Positions 53,134 through 63,366 of a stretch of 64,000 nucleotides of DNA are shown here, piece by piece (the stretch's first letter is position 1; every line of letters begins with the position of its first letter). Under the pieces are notes generated by a model, which made no database searches, was not told the origin of the DNA, and saw nothing but the letters and a program-made list of their open reading frames with translations. The stretch lies in the NCBI RefSeq assembly GCF_947172395.1, contig NC_069108.1:4441501-4505500 (forward strand), written 5' to 3'. Source of the DNA: Bicyclus anynana (taxonomy: Eukaryota > Arthropoda > Insecta > Lepidoptera > Nymphalidae). Both the position numbers and the translations under genes were made by a program.

Positions 53134-53537
53134 TTTGACTATATTATTATGTGTAGGGTATCGAAACCCCTGTCCTAGTTACTAGGACCTAGTAGCTCAG
53201 ACAGACGGACAGAACACCGAACCTATCAATAAAGCCGCCTGATATGCCGCACGCATGTACGACGTACGTACCTCTGACACGGTTATCTTTCCAAAACGCC
53301 TCACGCTCGCACGTTATCAAATTTTTTCGAAGTTGAAAACATATTTTTTTTTTAAATACAAATGACGCTGATAACACATTTTTAATGTTTACCGAGAGAG
53401 CAGTGGAATTTTTTTTTAATTTCTTACCGACTTGTGAAAAGGGAGAGTTGTGTTTTCGTTATATAAACTTAGCATTAAAAACTTACCTTTTAACTTAACT
53501 TTATTACCTAATTTAACTTGTTTGTCACACACTTCTT
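53134..53537. other. No recognisable gene
   Basis: Nothing assigned. TACGACGTACGTA near 53258 is a short palindrome. Confidence 0.4.
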
Positions 53538-53869
53538 GACGGCCTCCGTGGCGCAGTGGTATGCGCGGTGGATTTACAAGACGGAGGTCCTGGGTTCGAT
53601 CCCCGGCTGGGCAGATTGAGATTTTCTTAATTTGTCCAGGTCTGGCTGGTGGGAGGCTTCGGCCGTGGCTAGTTACCACCCTACCGGCAAAGACGTACCG
53701 TCAAGCGATTTAGCGCTCCGGTACGATGCCGTGTAGAAACCGAAAGGGGTGTGGATTTTCATCCTCCTCCTAACAAGTTAGCCCGCTTCCATCTTAGACT
53801 GCATCGTCACTTACCATTAGGTGAGATTGTAGTCAAGGGCTCACTTGTAAAGAATAAAAAAAAAAAAAC
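53538..53869 (+). mobile_element. SINE B, full length
   Basis: Close to the copies at 28459 and 29517, with a clean head and poly(A), so probably young. Confidence 0.94.
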
Positions 53870-54085
53870 ACTTTTTAAACTGTTATGTTCTTGTTTCACA
53901 ACTGTGGAAGAAAGTGATTACCACAATACAGGGAATCTTAGTGTGGAGATCACAGACTTATGTTAATTATTTTTATGTATACTAGTTAATTAATAAATAT
54001 TATTATCATATTATTATTATGTGTGCTTGGTGGAACGTGGTTACATAGACAGTGTCTTAGGGACAGTGTCTAGACACTAACGCTA

Positions 54086-54547
54086 CAATAGGGGATGACA
54101 GTTTTTTAAATTGTATATAAATTAGGAGTATGCTAATAGTAAAGCAATTTTGTAAAAGTAACAGGGTATCTGCGATCATTACTTTCGGAGCTACAGTGAT
54201 TTAAAGGGTCAGATTTACGCCCCATACAAAATGGCACGAATTAATGACGTCGTAGGTCATAATGATCGTTAGATTTGTATGAGTGTTCAAACAAAATTAC
54301 TGATATCTTTGTTATTTGTGCGTTTATGTTTATAGTTCATGTATTGAAAAATGCCACATTTAATGTAAGGAAGCTAAAACTGTATGAATTTTCATCTAAT
54401 TACGATTAAAGAAAATTTTTTAATCTTATTTATTTTGCGAATATCCAGACATTTTTTTCTTTTTATGTATAAATTAGTTAACATTGACCTTATTTACCCG
54501 AATGTATCATAAAATCAATATATTCAAACCTAGTCATCATCCCCATT
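54086..54547 (+). mobile_element. GATGATGAC MITE, nearly complete
   Basis: CAATAGGGGATGACAG to GTCATCATCCCCATT. The GCGGCGCTGCCGC block is deleted. A 14-bp palindrome AGTGTCTAGACACT lies just upstream. Confidence 0.87.
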
Positions 54548-54798
54548 ACGTACATTCTTTTCTTTTTTAATCTACGACAATTGTAAGTCTGTCTACCAAA
54601 TTCACCGTACACATCTTGGGTTTAATATAGCGTTGGGTCGTATAACAAAATAATTTTTTTTTAAAAAACACGCCCAGACGGTCTGATAAGCGTTATCACA
54701 TATTTTTAGAGTTGGACAAACACGCCGCCCGGGTACTAAACTAGGTATTTATTTCAAACAACACGAAAATTTTCCTCTGCAGTACAAATAATAAGTTA

Positions 54799-55367
54799 TG
54801 TTATCGCACTCTCAATAAAACTAGCACTTTAGAAACAGAATTATATTATTTAAACATTTAACCATATCAACATTACTTCACAGTATCCTTAGCCACTCAT
54901 CACTACATTAAATTGACTTAATTATATATTTCGGATACACTATACACTATAGACTATAAACAACACTTTAACAACCTAACTTCTTTAGTTTAACTATGAA
55001 ATACTTTTACTTGAACACGTATACTCGACGACAGTCGACACTCAACTCACTAAATTATCGGAGGTCCCGACCGTCTCCGTCGCGCCCTCCCACCATACTT
55101 CTTTTTATCAACATTCACTTTTGGCGGCAGCCAATCGCGACTCAGCGCTTTTGGCGGGAACCAATAGCGATACTGCAAGCTGTCAAGTGCACTAGACGGT
55201 GCTGCCAATTTGACTCAAGTGTTTTTAGTCTATATTAATCTTATTAATATTGTTATTTTACTTATACAATACATTTATATTTAATATTTTATAATTAACC
55301 TAATAATCTACTAATCAAAAACATGTAAATTAAAATGCGGCGGCGGCGTTGCAACGTGGCGACAACA
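54799..55367. repeat. LTR 1 (569 bp)
   Basis: TGTTATCGCACTCTCAATAA to GCAACGTGGCGACAACA. It contains GGCGGCAGCCAATCGCG and GGCGGGAACCAATAGCG, two CCAAT-type boxes 35 bases apart that may be promoter elements. An 80-codon frame occurs identically in both LTRs and has no known domain. Confidence 0.93.
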
Positions 55368-55378
55368 CTCGGCCGTCC

Positions 55379-55394
55379 TGGTGACGCATCCGTC
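55379..55394 (+). other. Possible primer-binding site
   Basis: TGGTGACGCATCCGTC starts with TGG, complementary to a tRNA CCA end, 11 bases after LTR1. Spacing is longer than usual. Low confidence. Confidence 0.2.
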
Positions 55395-55492
55395 CCTGGA
55401 TAGCGTTTGTGTCTGGTGCAGTTGCCGAGAACAATACAACATATTAGAACGTCATATTCACAAATTCTTTTGATGATCGCATAATTTCTGAG

Positions 55493-55680
55493 AGTGGCCC
55501 CCAATCTACTATTCCATCAACGGCCAGCAACCGGAGGTCCACTCTACCAAAACTTTTCAAACACTCAAATCAATTTAACAAAGGAAGTGGCCCCCAATCT
55601 ACTATTCCATCAACGGCCAGCAACTAGAGGTCCACTTCACCAATACTTTTCAAAACACTGAAATAATTTAAGAACGGGAT
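55493..55680. repeat. 93-bp tandem repeat, two copies
   Basis: AGTGGCCCCCAATCTACTAT starts at 55493 and 55586. CCATCAACGGCCAGCAAC is kept in both, with a partial third (CCATCAACGGTCAG) near 55729. Confidence 0.88.
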
Positions 55681-56031
55681 TAACGAAAATCTAATATTGT
55701 ATACCTGAACCTTAGGCTTATTATAAACTGTTCCATCAACGGTCAGTTGTTAATATCATAGCTTCCCCTAGGCGATGCCTTTGGCCAACCCTAGTTGCAT
55801 CTCGCTATAAATATTAACTTTTAATTGTAACGTATTTATTTTACACGGATAAATACCGTTACAAAGTGTCGTCCAAGTACAGGCATACAAGTTCGAAGCA
55901 TAATGCACTAGACATTAAGAAGATAAGTGAAGATAAAACCCATGTTGAAAATATTAATCTATCAGAGCAAGTACAATTCAGCATCATCTGACAACACCAG
56001 TGGCCATCAAATATAACGCTGATACTATTAG

Positions 56032-56580
56032 ATGGAAAGCAGTATTAACTATCGTATGGCAGGGAGTCAAACACAGATGGCAGTAGGGTTACTTCAATTC
56101 GGTAACCCGAATTTACAAAATGTTGCCTCCATCCAGCAACACACACTTATAAGGTTACTTCAATCCGGTAACCAAAATTCACAAAACGTTGCCTCCATCC
56201 AGCAACTCACACTTATAAGGTTACTTCAATCCGGTAACCAAAATTCACAAAACGTTGCCTACATCCAGCAACTCACACTTATAAGGTTACTTCAATCCGG
56301 TAACCAAAATTCACAAAACGTTGCCTCCATCCAGCAACTCACACTTATAAGGTTACTTCAATCCGGTAACCAAAATTCACAAAACGTTGCCTCCATCCAG
56401 CAACTCACACTTATAAGGTTACTTCTATCTGGTAACCAAAATTCACAAAACGTTGCCTCCATCCAGCAACTCACACTTATAAGGTTACTTCAATCCGGTA
56501 ACCAAAATTCACAAAACGTTGCCTCCATCCAGCAACTCACACTTATAAGGTTACTTCAATACGGTAACCAAAATTCATAA
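56032..56580 (+). CDS. Repeat-derived open frame, probably not a gene
   Basis: 182 codons, almost all from the 66-bp units, giving 22-residue repeats with QSGNQNSQNVASIQQ. The pattern superficially recalls the 22-residue QxGxxN repeats of bacterial curlin, but a 66-bp period keeps any one open frame open, most unit-to-unit changes alter the amino acid, and all fall in hairpin loops. A stop in unit eight ends it. I favour no protein. Confidence 0.15.
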   Translation: MESSINYRMAGSQTQMAVGLLQFGNPNLQNVASIQQHTLIRLLQSGNQNSQNVASIQQLTLIRLLQSGNQNSQNVAYIQQLTLIRLLQSGNQNSQNVASIQQLTLIRLLQSGNQNSQNVASIQQLTLIRLLLSGNQNSQNVASIQQLTLIRLLQSGNQNSQNVASIQQLTLIRLLQYGNQNS

Positions 56581-56712
56581 AACGTTGCTTTCATACAGCG
56601 TCTCACACTCATAAGATTACTTCAATCCGGTAACCAAAACTCACAAAACGCTGCCTCCATCTAGCAACTCACACTCATGAGTCTACTTCAATACGGTAAC
56701 CAAAATTCACAA
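56087..56712. repeat. 66-bp double-hairpin array
   Basis: Ten unit starts at 66-base steps from 56087 to 56681. Each unit has GGTTAC-loop-GTAACC (21 bases), a 14-base linker, GTTGC-loop-GCAAC (19 bases) and a 12-base linker; both loops are 9 bases. In the central units the four substitutions I see are all in loops. The first and last two units are more diverged. Confidence 0.93.
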
Positions 56713-56787
56713 CGACTACCTGCTTCCTCAAGCCAATCTTTATCGCTCTCTAAGTGACTCACATACTACATCATACCAAACTTTAAA

Positions 56788-56991
56788 TTAAACGTTCTCT
56801 AATATCTCAAGATAAAAGTCTACAAAGTTTCTATCTACAAACTGTTTGTCATTACTGAAATAACATACACAACGTTCATGGCTTTCACGGCAATTATAGA
56901 CAGCTTTCACATTACTGACTATATCGTCATCACCTCTTAGCGAATTATACTTCACTTTACCCAAAGTTTGTAACTCTAACAAGACCGACAT
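56788..56991 (-). other. Short minus-strand frame inside LTR element
   Basis: 67 codons starting MSVLLELQTLGKVKYNSLRG. Composition is more protein-like than its surroundings and it runs in the orientation I favour for the element, so it may be a gag remnant. No motif proves this. Confidence 0.2.
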
Positions 56992-56999
56992 ACAACAAT

Positions 57000-58590
57000 A
57001 GTCTTCTTCAAAGACTCAAGTCTTAACTACACTGCAGCTAAGTCAGCTAGCCTATTGTTTCCTGAACCACTCTGAAGAAATTAATAGTAACGACAAACAC
57101 TAAAACATGCCCTGTTACCATACAGCCATGGTGTGTGATCTATTTGTTTAAGTAACTCAAACAAATTCTAAGTAACATCTTCACATCTAACAAATGTATC
57201 TTAAAAACGGTTTACGAGAAATATTTTGTTACATAATTATTGAAACTCCTCAACACAGAAAATAAGTAACTAAACAACACTGAAATTTCTGTGCATTTAA
57301 TTAATGCAAACCAAGTATTTTAGACACATTGTGCACCCACACACACGTAACTCAACGCTGTGACTTAAATGATCAAACACTAATTGTCATCTCTGTGACA
57401 ATATAAACACATCCCCGTGACCAATGTTTAGCAAATGAGTCAATAAAAATTACTTTAATTGTTCCGAAACATCAGTTTCATTATCACACTTGGTAAATTA
57501 CAGTTTTCATTTCAAATCAAAACTAAATAAACGCAACATCGAAATTGATTTTCACAATGTCATGAAACTAATACTTATCTACATTCTATGTCACTTGTTC
57601 TCTAGTCTAGTCAATGATTATTTTTGGCTCAAAAACCTTCAATGTGAAAAGCTTTAACTCTTTGCTACGCACTAATCACAATCTCTAATATGTTAGCATA
57701 CTAGAGAAGCTGAACAAGCCGCAAAGTTGAGCCTATCTGACATGTTACTTAAACGCCGTCAAACTTAAATTAAAATTTTACTTTACCAAATGAAAAGTTT
57801 TGTATTGTCAAATTCGAACGAAATATTAAACAATCCCATACAAGAAACAGGATTTGTTAAGCCGTACATAAATTATACACTAGAGGTCACTACCACATTT
57901 GTCCCATCGGTCACGCAAAATTAGTCTACTTACAGTAGACCCAAGCAACACCAAGTTGCCAAAGTATACTACTACTGAATTAAACGAGATGTAAGAGACA
58001 ATCTAACTTCGTAATGCCGTACGCCACGCAACTCAATATTTATCCTGAATTTATCGATAACGAACACCGATCTGGCATACTATCGCACACCGTTCAAACC
58101 ATCGCGATTTTAAATTAAAATTACTCTACTCGCAAACGACGAATTACTTGTGAAATAACATTTGCACACGTTAACTCATCAACACGTTCATCATTTCTTC
58201 TATACTAAGCCAATAAGATCACCTTTGCACGATTATACTCCGATATTAAATGAATTAAAATTTCAACCCTAGTTACACGCGTTTAGGCATACAAGTTATA
58301 AAACACTTTGATTACAGACATCACATTAACTCAACGACGCTGTCTGCTATTAAATTGTCAAAATCATTTTACGGTTTTAAGACCAACTTAGTTACCACAA
58401 GAAAAACCGGTAAGAATTGACTGAAGGTAGTTGCAATTAAAATTATTTTCATCAAATTTCAAAATAAGTCGCAATTAAATTAACACGAAATCTATACAGC
58501 AACATGTCATAATATTAAAACGCAAAGTTTCAACGAGAATACCGTGTAACACAATTTCTAAACTGTTTCCGTCAATACTTAGAACTTGAT
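57000..58590. other. Noncoding LTR-element interior
   Basis: G-poor on the plus strand, stops in all frames, no domain. Consistent with a large non-autonomous retrotransposon derivative. Confidence 0.6.
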
Positions 58591-58593
58591 AGA

Positions 58594-58817
58594 AAATCAC
58601 GATTTACACACTATTAACATTCGAATTTACCAATATCGTAATGTAAAACTTATCTGTGTACTTAAAACTTGAAATCACGATTCACACACTATTATCATTC
58701 GAATTTAATAATACCGTAATGTAAAACTCATTGGTTTACTTTAAACTTAAAATCACGATTCACACACTATTAACATTCGAATTTACCAATATCGTAATGT
58801 AAAACTCATCGGCGTAC
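58594..58817. repeat. 78-bp tandem repeat, three copies
   Basis: AAATCACGATT(T/C)ACACACTA units start at 58594, 58672 and 58750. TTCGAATTTA and CGTAATGTAAAACT are kept in all. Confidence 0.92.
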
Positions 58818-58975
58818 TATACTCAATTAATTTGTTACCCTCTTTTTATGAAAAGTGCTCTCTCATACTAGAATAACAAAGAAATGAAAAACATTTGGCC
58901 TGATTTAGGGTAGTTTTAAACTACGTCATTATCTTTGTTCACTATGCGGGCACAAGTTCTTTATACCACTTCTGA

Positions 58976-59544
58976 TGTTATCGCACTCTCAATAAAACTA
59001 GCACTTTAGAAACAGAATTATATTATTTAAACATTTAACCATATCAACATTACTTCACAGTATCCTTAGCCACTCATCACTACATTAAATTGACTTAATT
59101 ATATATTTCGGATACACTATACACTATAGACTATAAACAACACTTTAACAACCTAACTTCTTTAGTTTAACTATGAAATACTTTTACTTGAACACGTATA
59201 CTCGACGACAGTCGACACTCAACTCACTAAATTATCGGAGGTCCCGACCGTCTCCGTCGCGCCCTCCCACCATACTTCTTTTTATCAACATTCACTTTTG
59301 GCGGCAGCCAATCGCGACTCAGCGCTTTTGGCGGGAACCAATAGCGATACTGCAAGCTGTCAAGTGCACTAGACGGTGCTGCCAATTTGACTCAAGTGTT
59401 TTTAGTCTATATTAATCTTATTAATATTGTTATTTTACTTATACAATACATTTATATTTAATATTTTATAATTAACCTAATAATCTACTAATCAAAAACA
59501 TGTAAATTAAAATGCGGCGGCGGCGTTGCAACGTGGCGACAACA
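58976..59544. repeat. LTR 2 (569 bp)
   Basis: Same length as LTR1 and no mismatch found by eye, implying very recent insertion or conversion. Confidence 0.93.
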
Positions 59545-59589
59545 GTTATGAGTACGTACATTCAATTACGTCAATGTACTGCTTTATTC

Positions 59590-59862
59590 GACGGCCGCGT
59601 GGCGCAGTGGGCAGTGAACCTGATTTCTGCATCCAGGGCCGTGAGTTCGATTCCCACAACTGGAAAATATTTGTGTGATGATCATGGGTGTTTTCCAGTG
59701 TCTGTGTGTATTTATACATTATATAAGTATTTATATGTAGTATATAATTGTATATTAATATTATAATATCAACTGTCTTAGTACCCATAACACAAGCTAC
59801 TCTGTATGCTTACTTTGGGGCTAGATATTGATGTGTATTGTTTAAGTATATTTATTTACTAG
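59590..59862 (+). mobile_element. SINE C, second copy
   Basis: ACGGCCGCGTGGCGCAGTGG head, B box GAGTTCGATTCCC, ATTT-type tail. Few differences from 24437-24717. Confidence 0.87.
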
Positions 59863-59868
59863 CCGACG

Positions 59869-60187
59869 CCCGCGACTTCGTCAGCGTGAAATCCGATGTA
59901 AACTTTCAACTACCCCTATCCTACCCCTACCCTACCCCTAGCCTACCTCTACCCCTACCCTATTTTTCTGATTGATTTTTTACACCTTGTGTCCTAAAAA
60001 CCCAAATATCTTACGAAACCCTATTTATTTCCAAAATAAAATTTAGCCTATGTTACTTGTGGATAATGTAGCTTTCGAATGGTGAAAGAATTTTTTAAAT
60101 CGGTCTAGTAGTTTTTGAGCCTATTCATTACAATCAAACAAACAAACATACAAACAAAGTTTTCCACTTTATAATATTAGTATAGAC
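59869..60187 (-). mobile_element. Helitron type III
   Basis: CTAGCCGACGCCCGCGACTT, a CTACCCCTACCCTACCCC tract, to TTATAATATTAGTATAGA. Confidence 0.82.
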
Positions 60188-60191
60188 AAAA

Positions 60192-60266
60192 CGAAAATTT
60201 TCCTCTGCAGTACAAATAATAATAAGTTATGAGTACATTCAATTACGTCAATGTACTGCTTTATTG
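60192..60266. repeat. Paralogous empty site of the LTR element
   Basis: ACGAAAATTTTCCTCTGCAG ... AATAAGTTATGAGTAC ... GTACTGCTTTATT joins the left flank (54763-54798) to the right flank (59545-59588) with a single GTTA and no LTR. Two small indels separate the copies. Confidence 0.9.
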
Positions 60267-60345
60267 GTATAGTGGTTAGGTTATGGGGATTCGGATCGAG
60301 TTGTCCTGATTTCGAGTCCTAGCTAGGCAAAGATTTTCTACTATT
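60267..60345 (+). mobile_element. tRNA-like SINE head, another family
   Basis: GGTATAGTGGTTAGGTTATG resembles an A box and TTTCGAGTCCTAGCTAGG a B box. The body is lost. Followed by (TTTA)n at about 60357-60390. Confidence 0.45.
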
Positions 60346-60392
60346 GCACACAACTATTATTTATTTATTTATTTATTTACTTATTTATTTGT

Positions 60393-60869
60393 TTACAACT
60401 GAAAAGTTGGAGGTGCATGCCCCGGACCGGATTCGAACCCGCACCATCCGGAATCGGAGGCAGAGGTCATGTCCACTGGGCTATCACAACTCTAAGAAAT
60501 TAAATATCACGTGTCTCAATCGGTGAAGGAAAACATCGTGAGGAAACCTGCATACCTGAGAATTTTCTTAATTCTCTGCGTGTGTGAAGTCTGCCAATCC
60601 GCACTAGGCCAGTGTTGTGGACTATTGGCCTAACCCCTCTAATTTTGAGAGGAGACTCGATCTCAGCAGTGACTTCACACAAGCAGATTAACGCACACAA
60701 TTAAATGTGCAAGTTTCCTCACGATGTTTTTCCTTCAACGTTTGAACACGTGATATTTTATTTCTTAAAATGCATATAACTAAAAAATTGGAGGTGCATG
60801 CCCCGGGTTTTTAACCCACACCCTCCGGAATCGGAGGCAGAGGTCATATCCACTGGGCTATCACGGCTC
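60393..60869. mobile_element. Three SINE A pieces in alternating orientation
   Basis: 60393-60494 is a minus head. 60495-60672 is a plus body and tail without head. About 60673-60869 is a minus body and head. Together they form a long imperfect foldback. Confidence 0.85.
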
Positions 60870-61203
60870 TTATCTTATCTATTTTATTCTTAATTTAACT
60901 GTATTAGATTGCCTTTCTAGATCATGATTTCCTTGAATTTTCTTCCAAGTGGCTTAGCACCGACTTCAAAGTTATCAATAGGTAGAAAATATTATAATGT
61001 TAATACAAAAATTTTACCTACCTGTAGGAATTAATAGGTTTGAGGTTTCATATTGAGTCGAGTACGAAATGGGATTAGAAAATTGTATACAATTATTTCA
61101 CGTGACTTTTAATTGCCTGTGCCGATTGCTTGACTTCTGTGACTTCTGCCAATTAACTTGGACACGTTTAAAAATTAATTGAATTTTTACCCCACCCTAC
61201 CCT
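60870..61203. other. No gene; foldback-element scrap
   Basis: GGCTTAGCACCGACTTC, CAATAGGTAGAAAATATTAT at 60951-61003 are worn inner-arm sequence of the 25.66-kb foldback family. Confidence 0.45.
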
Positions 61204-61519
61204 TTTTTTTATTCTACACAAGTTAGCCCTTGACTACAATATCACCTGATGGTAATTGATTATGCAATCTGAGATGGAAGCGGGATAACTTGTTAGGAAG
61301 AGGACGAAAATCCACACCCCTTTCGGTTTCTACACCGGGACCGGAACGCTAAATCGCTTGGCGGTACGTCTTTGTCGGTAGGGTGGTAGCCATGGCCGAA
61401 GCCACCCACCAGCCAGAGCTGGATCAATTAAGAAAACCTCAATCTGCCCAGCCGGGGACCGAACCCAGGACCTCCGTCTTGTAAATCCACCGCGCATACC
61501 ACTGCGCTACGGAGGTCGT
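61204..61519 (-). mobile_element. SINE B, full length
   Basis: Poly(T) to CTGCGCTACGGAGGTCGT. Some bases lost around ACACCGGGACCGG. Confidence 0.92.
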
Positions 61520-61562
61520 GGCTTGAGGAATAAATCACATGTTTTGGATTTTTGTAGTAATT

Positions 61563-61712
61563 ACTAGCAGACGTTCCTGTTCCCGCTCTTGTGATAATTT
61601 GGGGATAAAATATAACCGATGTCACTCGCAAATAACGTGGCTTTCTAGTAGTAAAAGAATTTTCAAAATCGGTTCAGTAGATCTAGAGATTACCCCCCAC
61701 AATGCCACAAAA
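61563..61712 (-). mobile_element. Helitron-like, 5'-truncated
   Basis: CTAGCAGACGTTCCTGTTCC, GGGGATAAAATATAACCGAT, then GGTTCAGTAGATCTAGAG. The 5' terminus is replaced. Confidence 0.7.
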
Positions 61713-61727
61713 TTTTATCATCATCAT

Positions 61728-61880
61728 TAACAACCCATATTCGGCTCACTATTGAGCACGAATCTTCTCTCAAAATGGAAGGGGTAGGCTAATAGTCCAC
61801 CACGCCCCAACCAATGCAGATTGACAGACTTCACAATCGCAGAGCTTAAGAATATTCTCAGGTATACAGGTTTCCTCGCG
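61728..61880 (-). mobile_element. SINE A 3' half, diverged
   Basis: AACAACCCATATTCGGCTCA to GGTATACAGGTTTCCTCGCG. Joins directly to a SINE B piece. Confidence 0.8.
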
Positions 61881-61883
61881 TTT

Positions 61884-62031
61884 TTACACGACGTCGTACC
61901 GGAACGCCAAATCGCTTGGCGGTACGTCTTTGTCGGTAGGGTGGTAACTAGCCACGGCCGAAGCTTCCCACCTGCCAGACCTGGACCAATCAAGAAAACC
62001 GCAATTGGCCCAGCCAGGACCTCCGTTTTGC
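61884..62031 (-). mobile_element. SINE B middle fragment
   Basis: TTTACACGACGTCGTACCGG to CCAGGACCTCCGTTTTG. Its head continues beyond the MITE at 62549. Confidence 0.85.
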
Positions 62032-62032
62032 A

Positions 62033-62551
62033 ATGGGGATGATGACTAAGTTCGAATATATTGATTTTTATGATACATTCGGGTAAATGGGGTCAATGTT
62101 AACTAATTTATACTTTTATACTAATATAATAAAGCTAAAGAGTTTGTTTGTTTGTTTGTTTGTTTGATTGAACGCGCTAATCTCTGGAACTACTGGTCCG
62201 ATTTGAAAAGTTCTTTCAGTGTTAGATAGCCCATTTATCGAGGAAGGCTATAGGCTATATATTATCCCTGTATTCCTACGGCTTCCTTACATTAAATGTG
62301 ACATTTTTTAATAAATGAACTATAAACATAAACGCAGAAATAACAAAGATATTAGTTAATTTATTTAAACGCCCATACAAATCTATCGATCATTAATTGC
62401 CTACGACGTCATAAGTTCGGACCATTTTGTAATTTAAGTCCCTGTAGCTCCGAAAGTAATGGTCGCAGATACCCTGTTACTTTTACAAAATTGCTTTACT
62501 ATTAGCGTACTCTTAATTTATATACAATTTAAAAAACTGTCATCATCCCTA
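62033..62551 (-). mobile_element. GATGATGAC MITE with Helitron piece
   Basis: CAATGGGGATGATGACTAAG to CTGTCATCATCCCTATTGG, interrupted at 62116-62280. Confidence 0.87.
62116..62280 (+). mobile_element. Helitron type I, 3'-truncated
   Basis: ATACTAATATAATAAAGCTA to TATTATCCCTGTATTCCTAC, then back to MITE sequence. Confidence 0.75.
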
Positions 62552-62618
62552 TTGGCCCAGTCAAGGACCTCCGTCTTGTAAATTCACCGCGCACACCACT
62601 GCGCCGCGGAGGCCGTCA
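62549..62618 (-). mobile_element. SINE B head beyond the MITE
   Basis: TTGGCCCAGTCAAGGACCTC to GCGCCGCGGAGGCCGTC. The TTGGCCCAG...CCTCCGT.TTG block occurs on both sides of the MITE. Confidence 0.82.
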
Positions 62619-62760
62619 AAATATAGTAAAAAGTAGTTAGTTTTGCGCGTGAGCGGTTGTAAATTGCAATGACGTGATGAGAATGTAAGGAACGGTTCGG
62701 ACGTATACATATAGTGCAAGAGACTATAGTCTCTGGTCGTCCCGCGCTGTTTACAGTCAT

Positions 62761-63069
62761 ACGTCATCAACCCATATTCGGCTCACAGCTGAGCTCGAGT
62801 CTCCTCTCAGAATGAGAGGGGCAAGGCCATTAGTCCACCACGCTGGCCCAATGCGGATTGGCAGACTTCACACACGCAGAGAATTGAGAAAATTCTCTGG
62901 TATGCAGGTTTCCTCACGATGTTTTCCTTCACCGTTTGAGACACGTGATATTTAATTTCTTAAAATGCACACAACTGAAAAGTTGGAGGTGCTTGCCCCG
63001 GACCGGATTCGAACCCACACCCTCCGGAATCGGAGGCAGAGGTCATATCCACTGGGCTATCACGGCTCT
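62761..63069 (-). mobile_element. SINE A, full length
   Basis: CGTCATCAACCCATATTCGG to GGGCTATCACGGCTC. Close to consensus. Confidence 0.94.
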
Positions 63070-63176
63070 TTAACTACAGTAAGAGCTCATTATTCCCGGG
63101 GGATACGTTATATAAATGTGTCGCGAATACAGAAACCGTGAATATGGAATGGTATTTTATATTGGATTATATGGGA

Positions 63177-63366
63177 CTAGCTGACGCCGCGCGGTTTCAC
63201 TCGCGTGGTTCCCGTAGGAATACGGGGATAATATATAGCCTATAGTCTTCCTCGATAAATGGGCTATCTAACACTGAAAGAATTTTTCAAATCGGACCAA
63301 TAGTTCTTGACATTAGCGTGTTCAATCAAACAAACAAACTCTTCAGCTTTATTATATTAGTATAGA
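63177..63366 (-). mobile_element. Helitron type I
   Basis: CTAGCTGACGCCGCGCGGTT to TTATTATATTAGTATAGA. Confidence 0.87.

Larger units (their letters stand above)
54799..59544. mobile_element. Non-autonomous LTR retrotransposon
   Basis: 4746 bp: two 569-bp LTRs (TGTT...AACA) and a 3608-bp interior with no gag, protease, RT, RNase H or integrase motif. The 4-bp duplication GTTA (54795-54798, 59545-59548) fits Ty3/gypsy-type integration. Orientation is unsure. On the plus strand a TGGTGACGCATCC at 55379 could be a primer site, but no polypurine tract precedes LTR2. On the minus strand the interior is purine-richer and CCAGGACGGCCGAG precedes the LTR, which I find somewhat more likely. Confidence 0.9.

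Noticed and set aside
54996..55238. 80-codon frame repeated at 59173
   Set aside because: Identical in both LTRs because the LTRs are identical; it crosses CCAAT-type promoter-like sequence and has no known domain.
56087..56712. CRISPR-like array
   Set aside because: The 66-bp units have no variable spacers; the whole unit is repeated, and the context is a eukaryotic LTR element.
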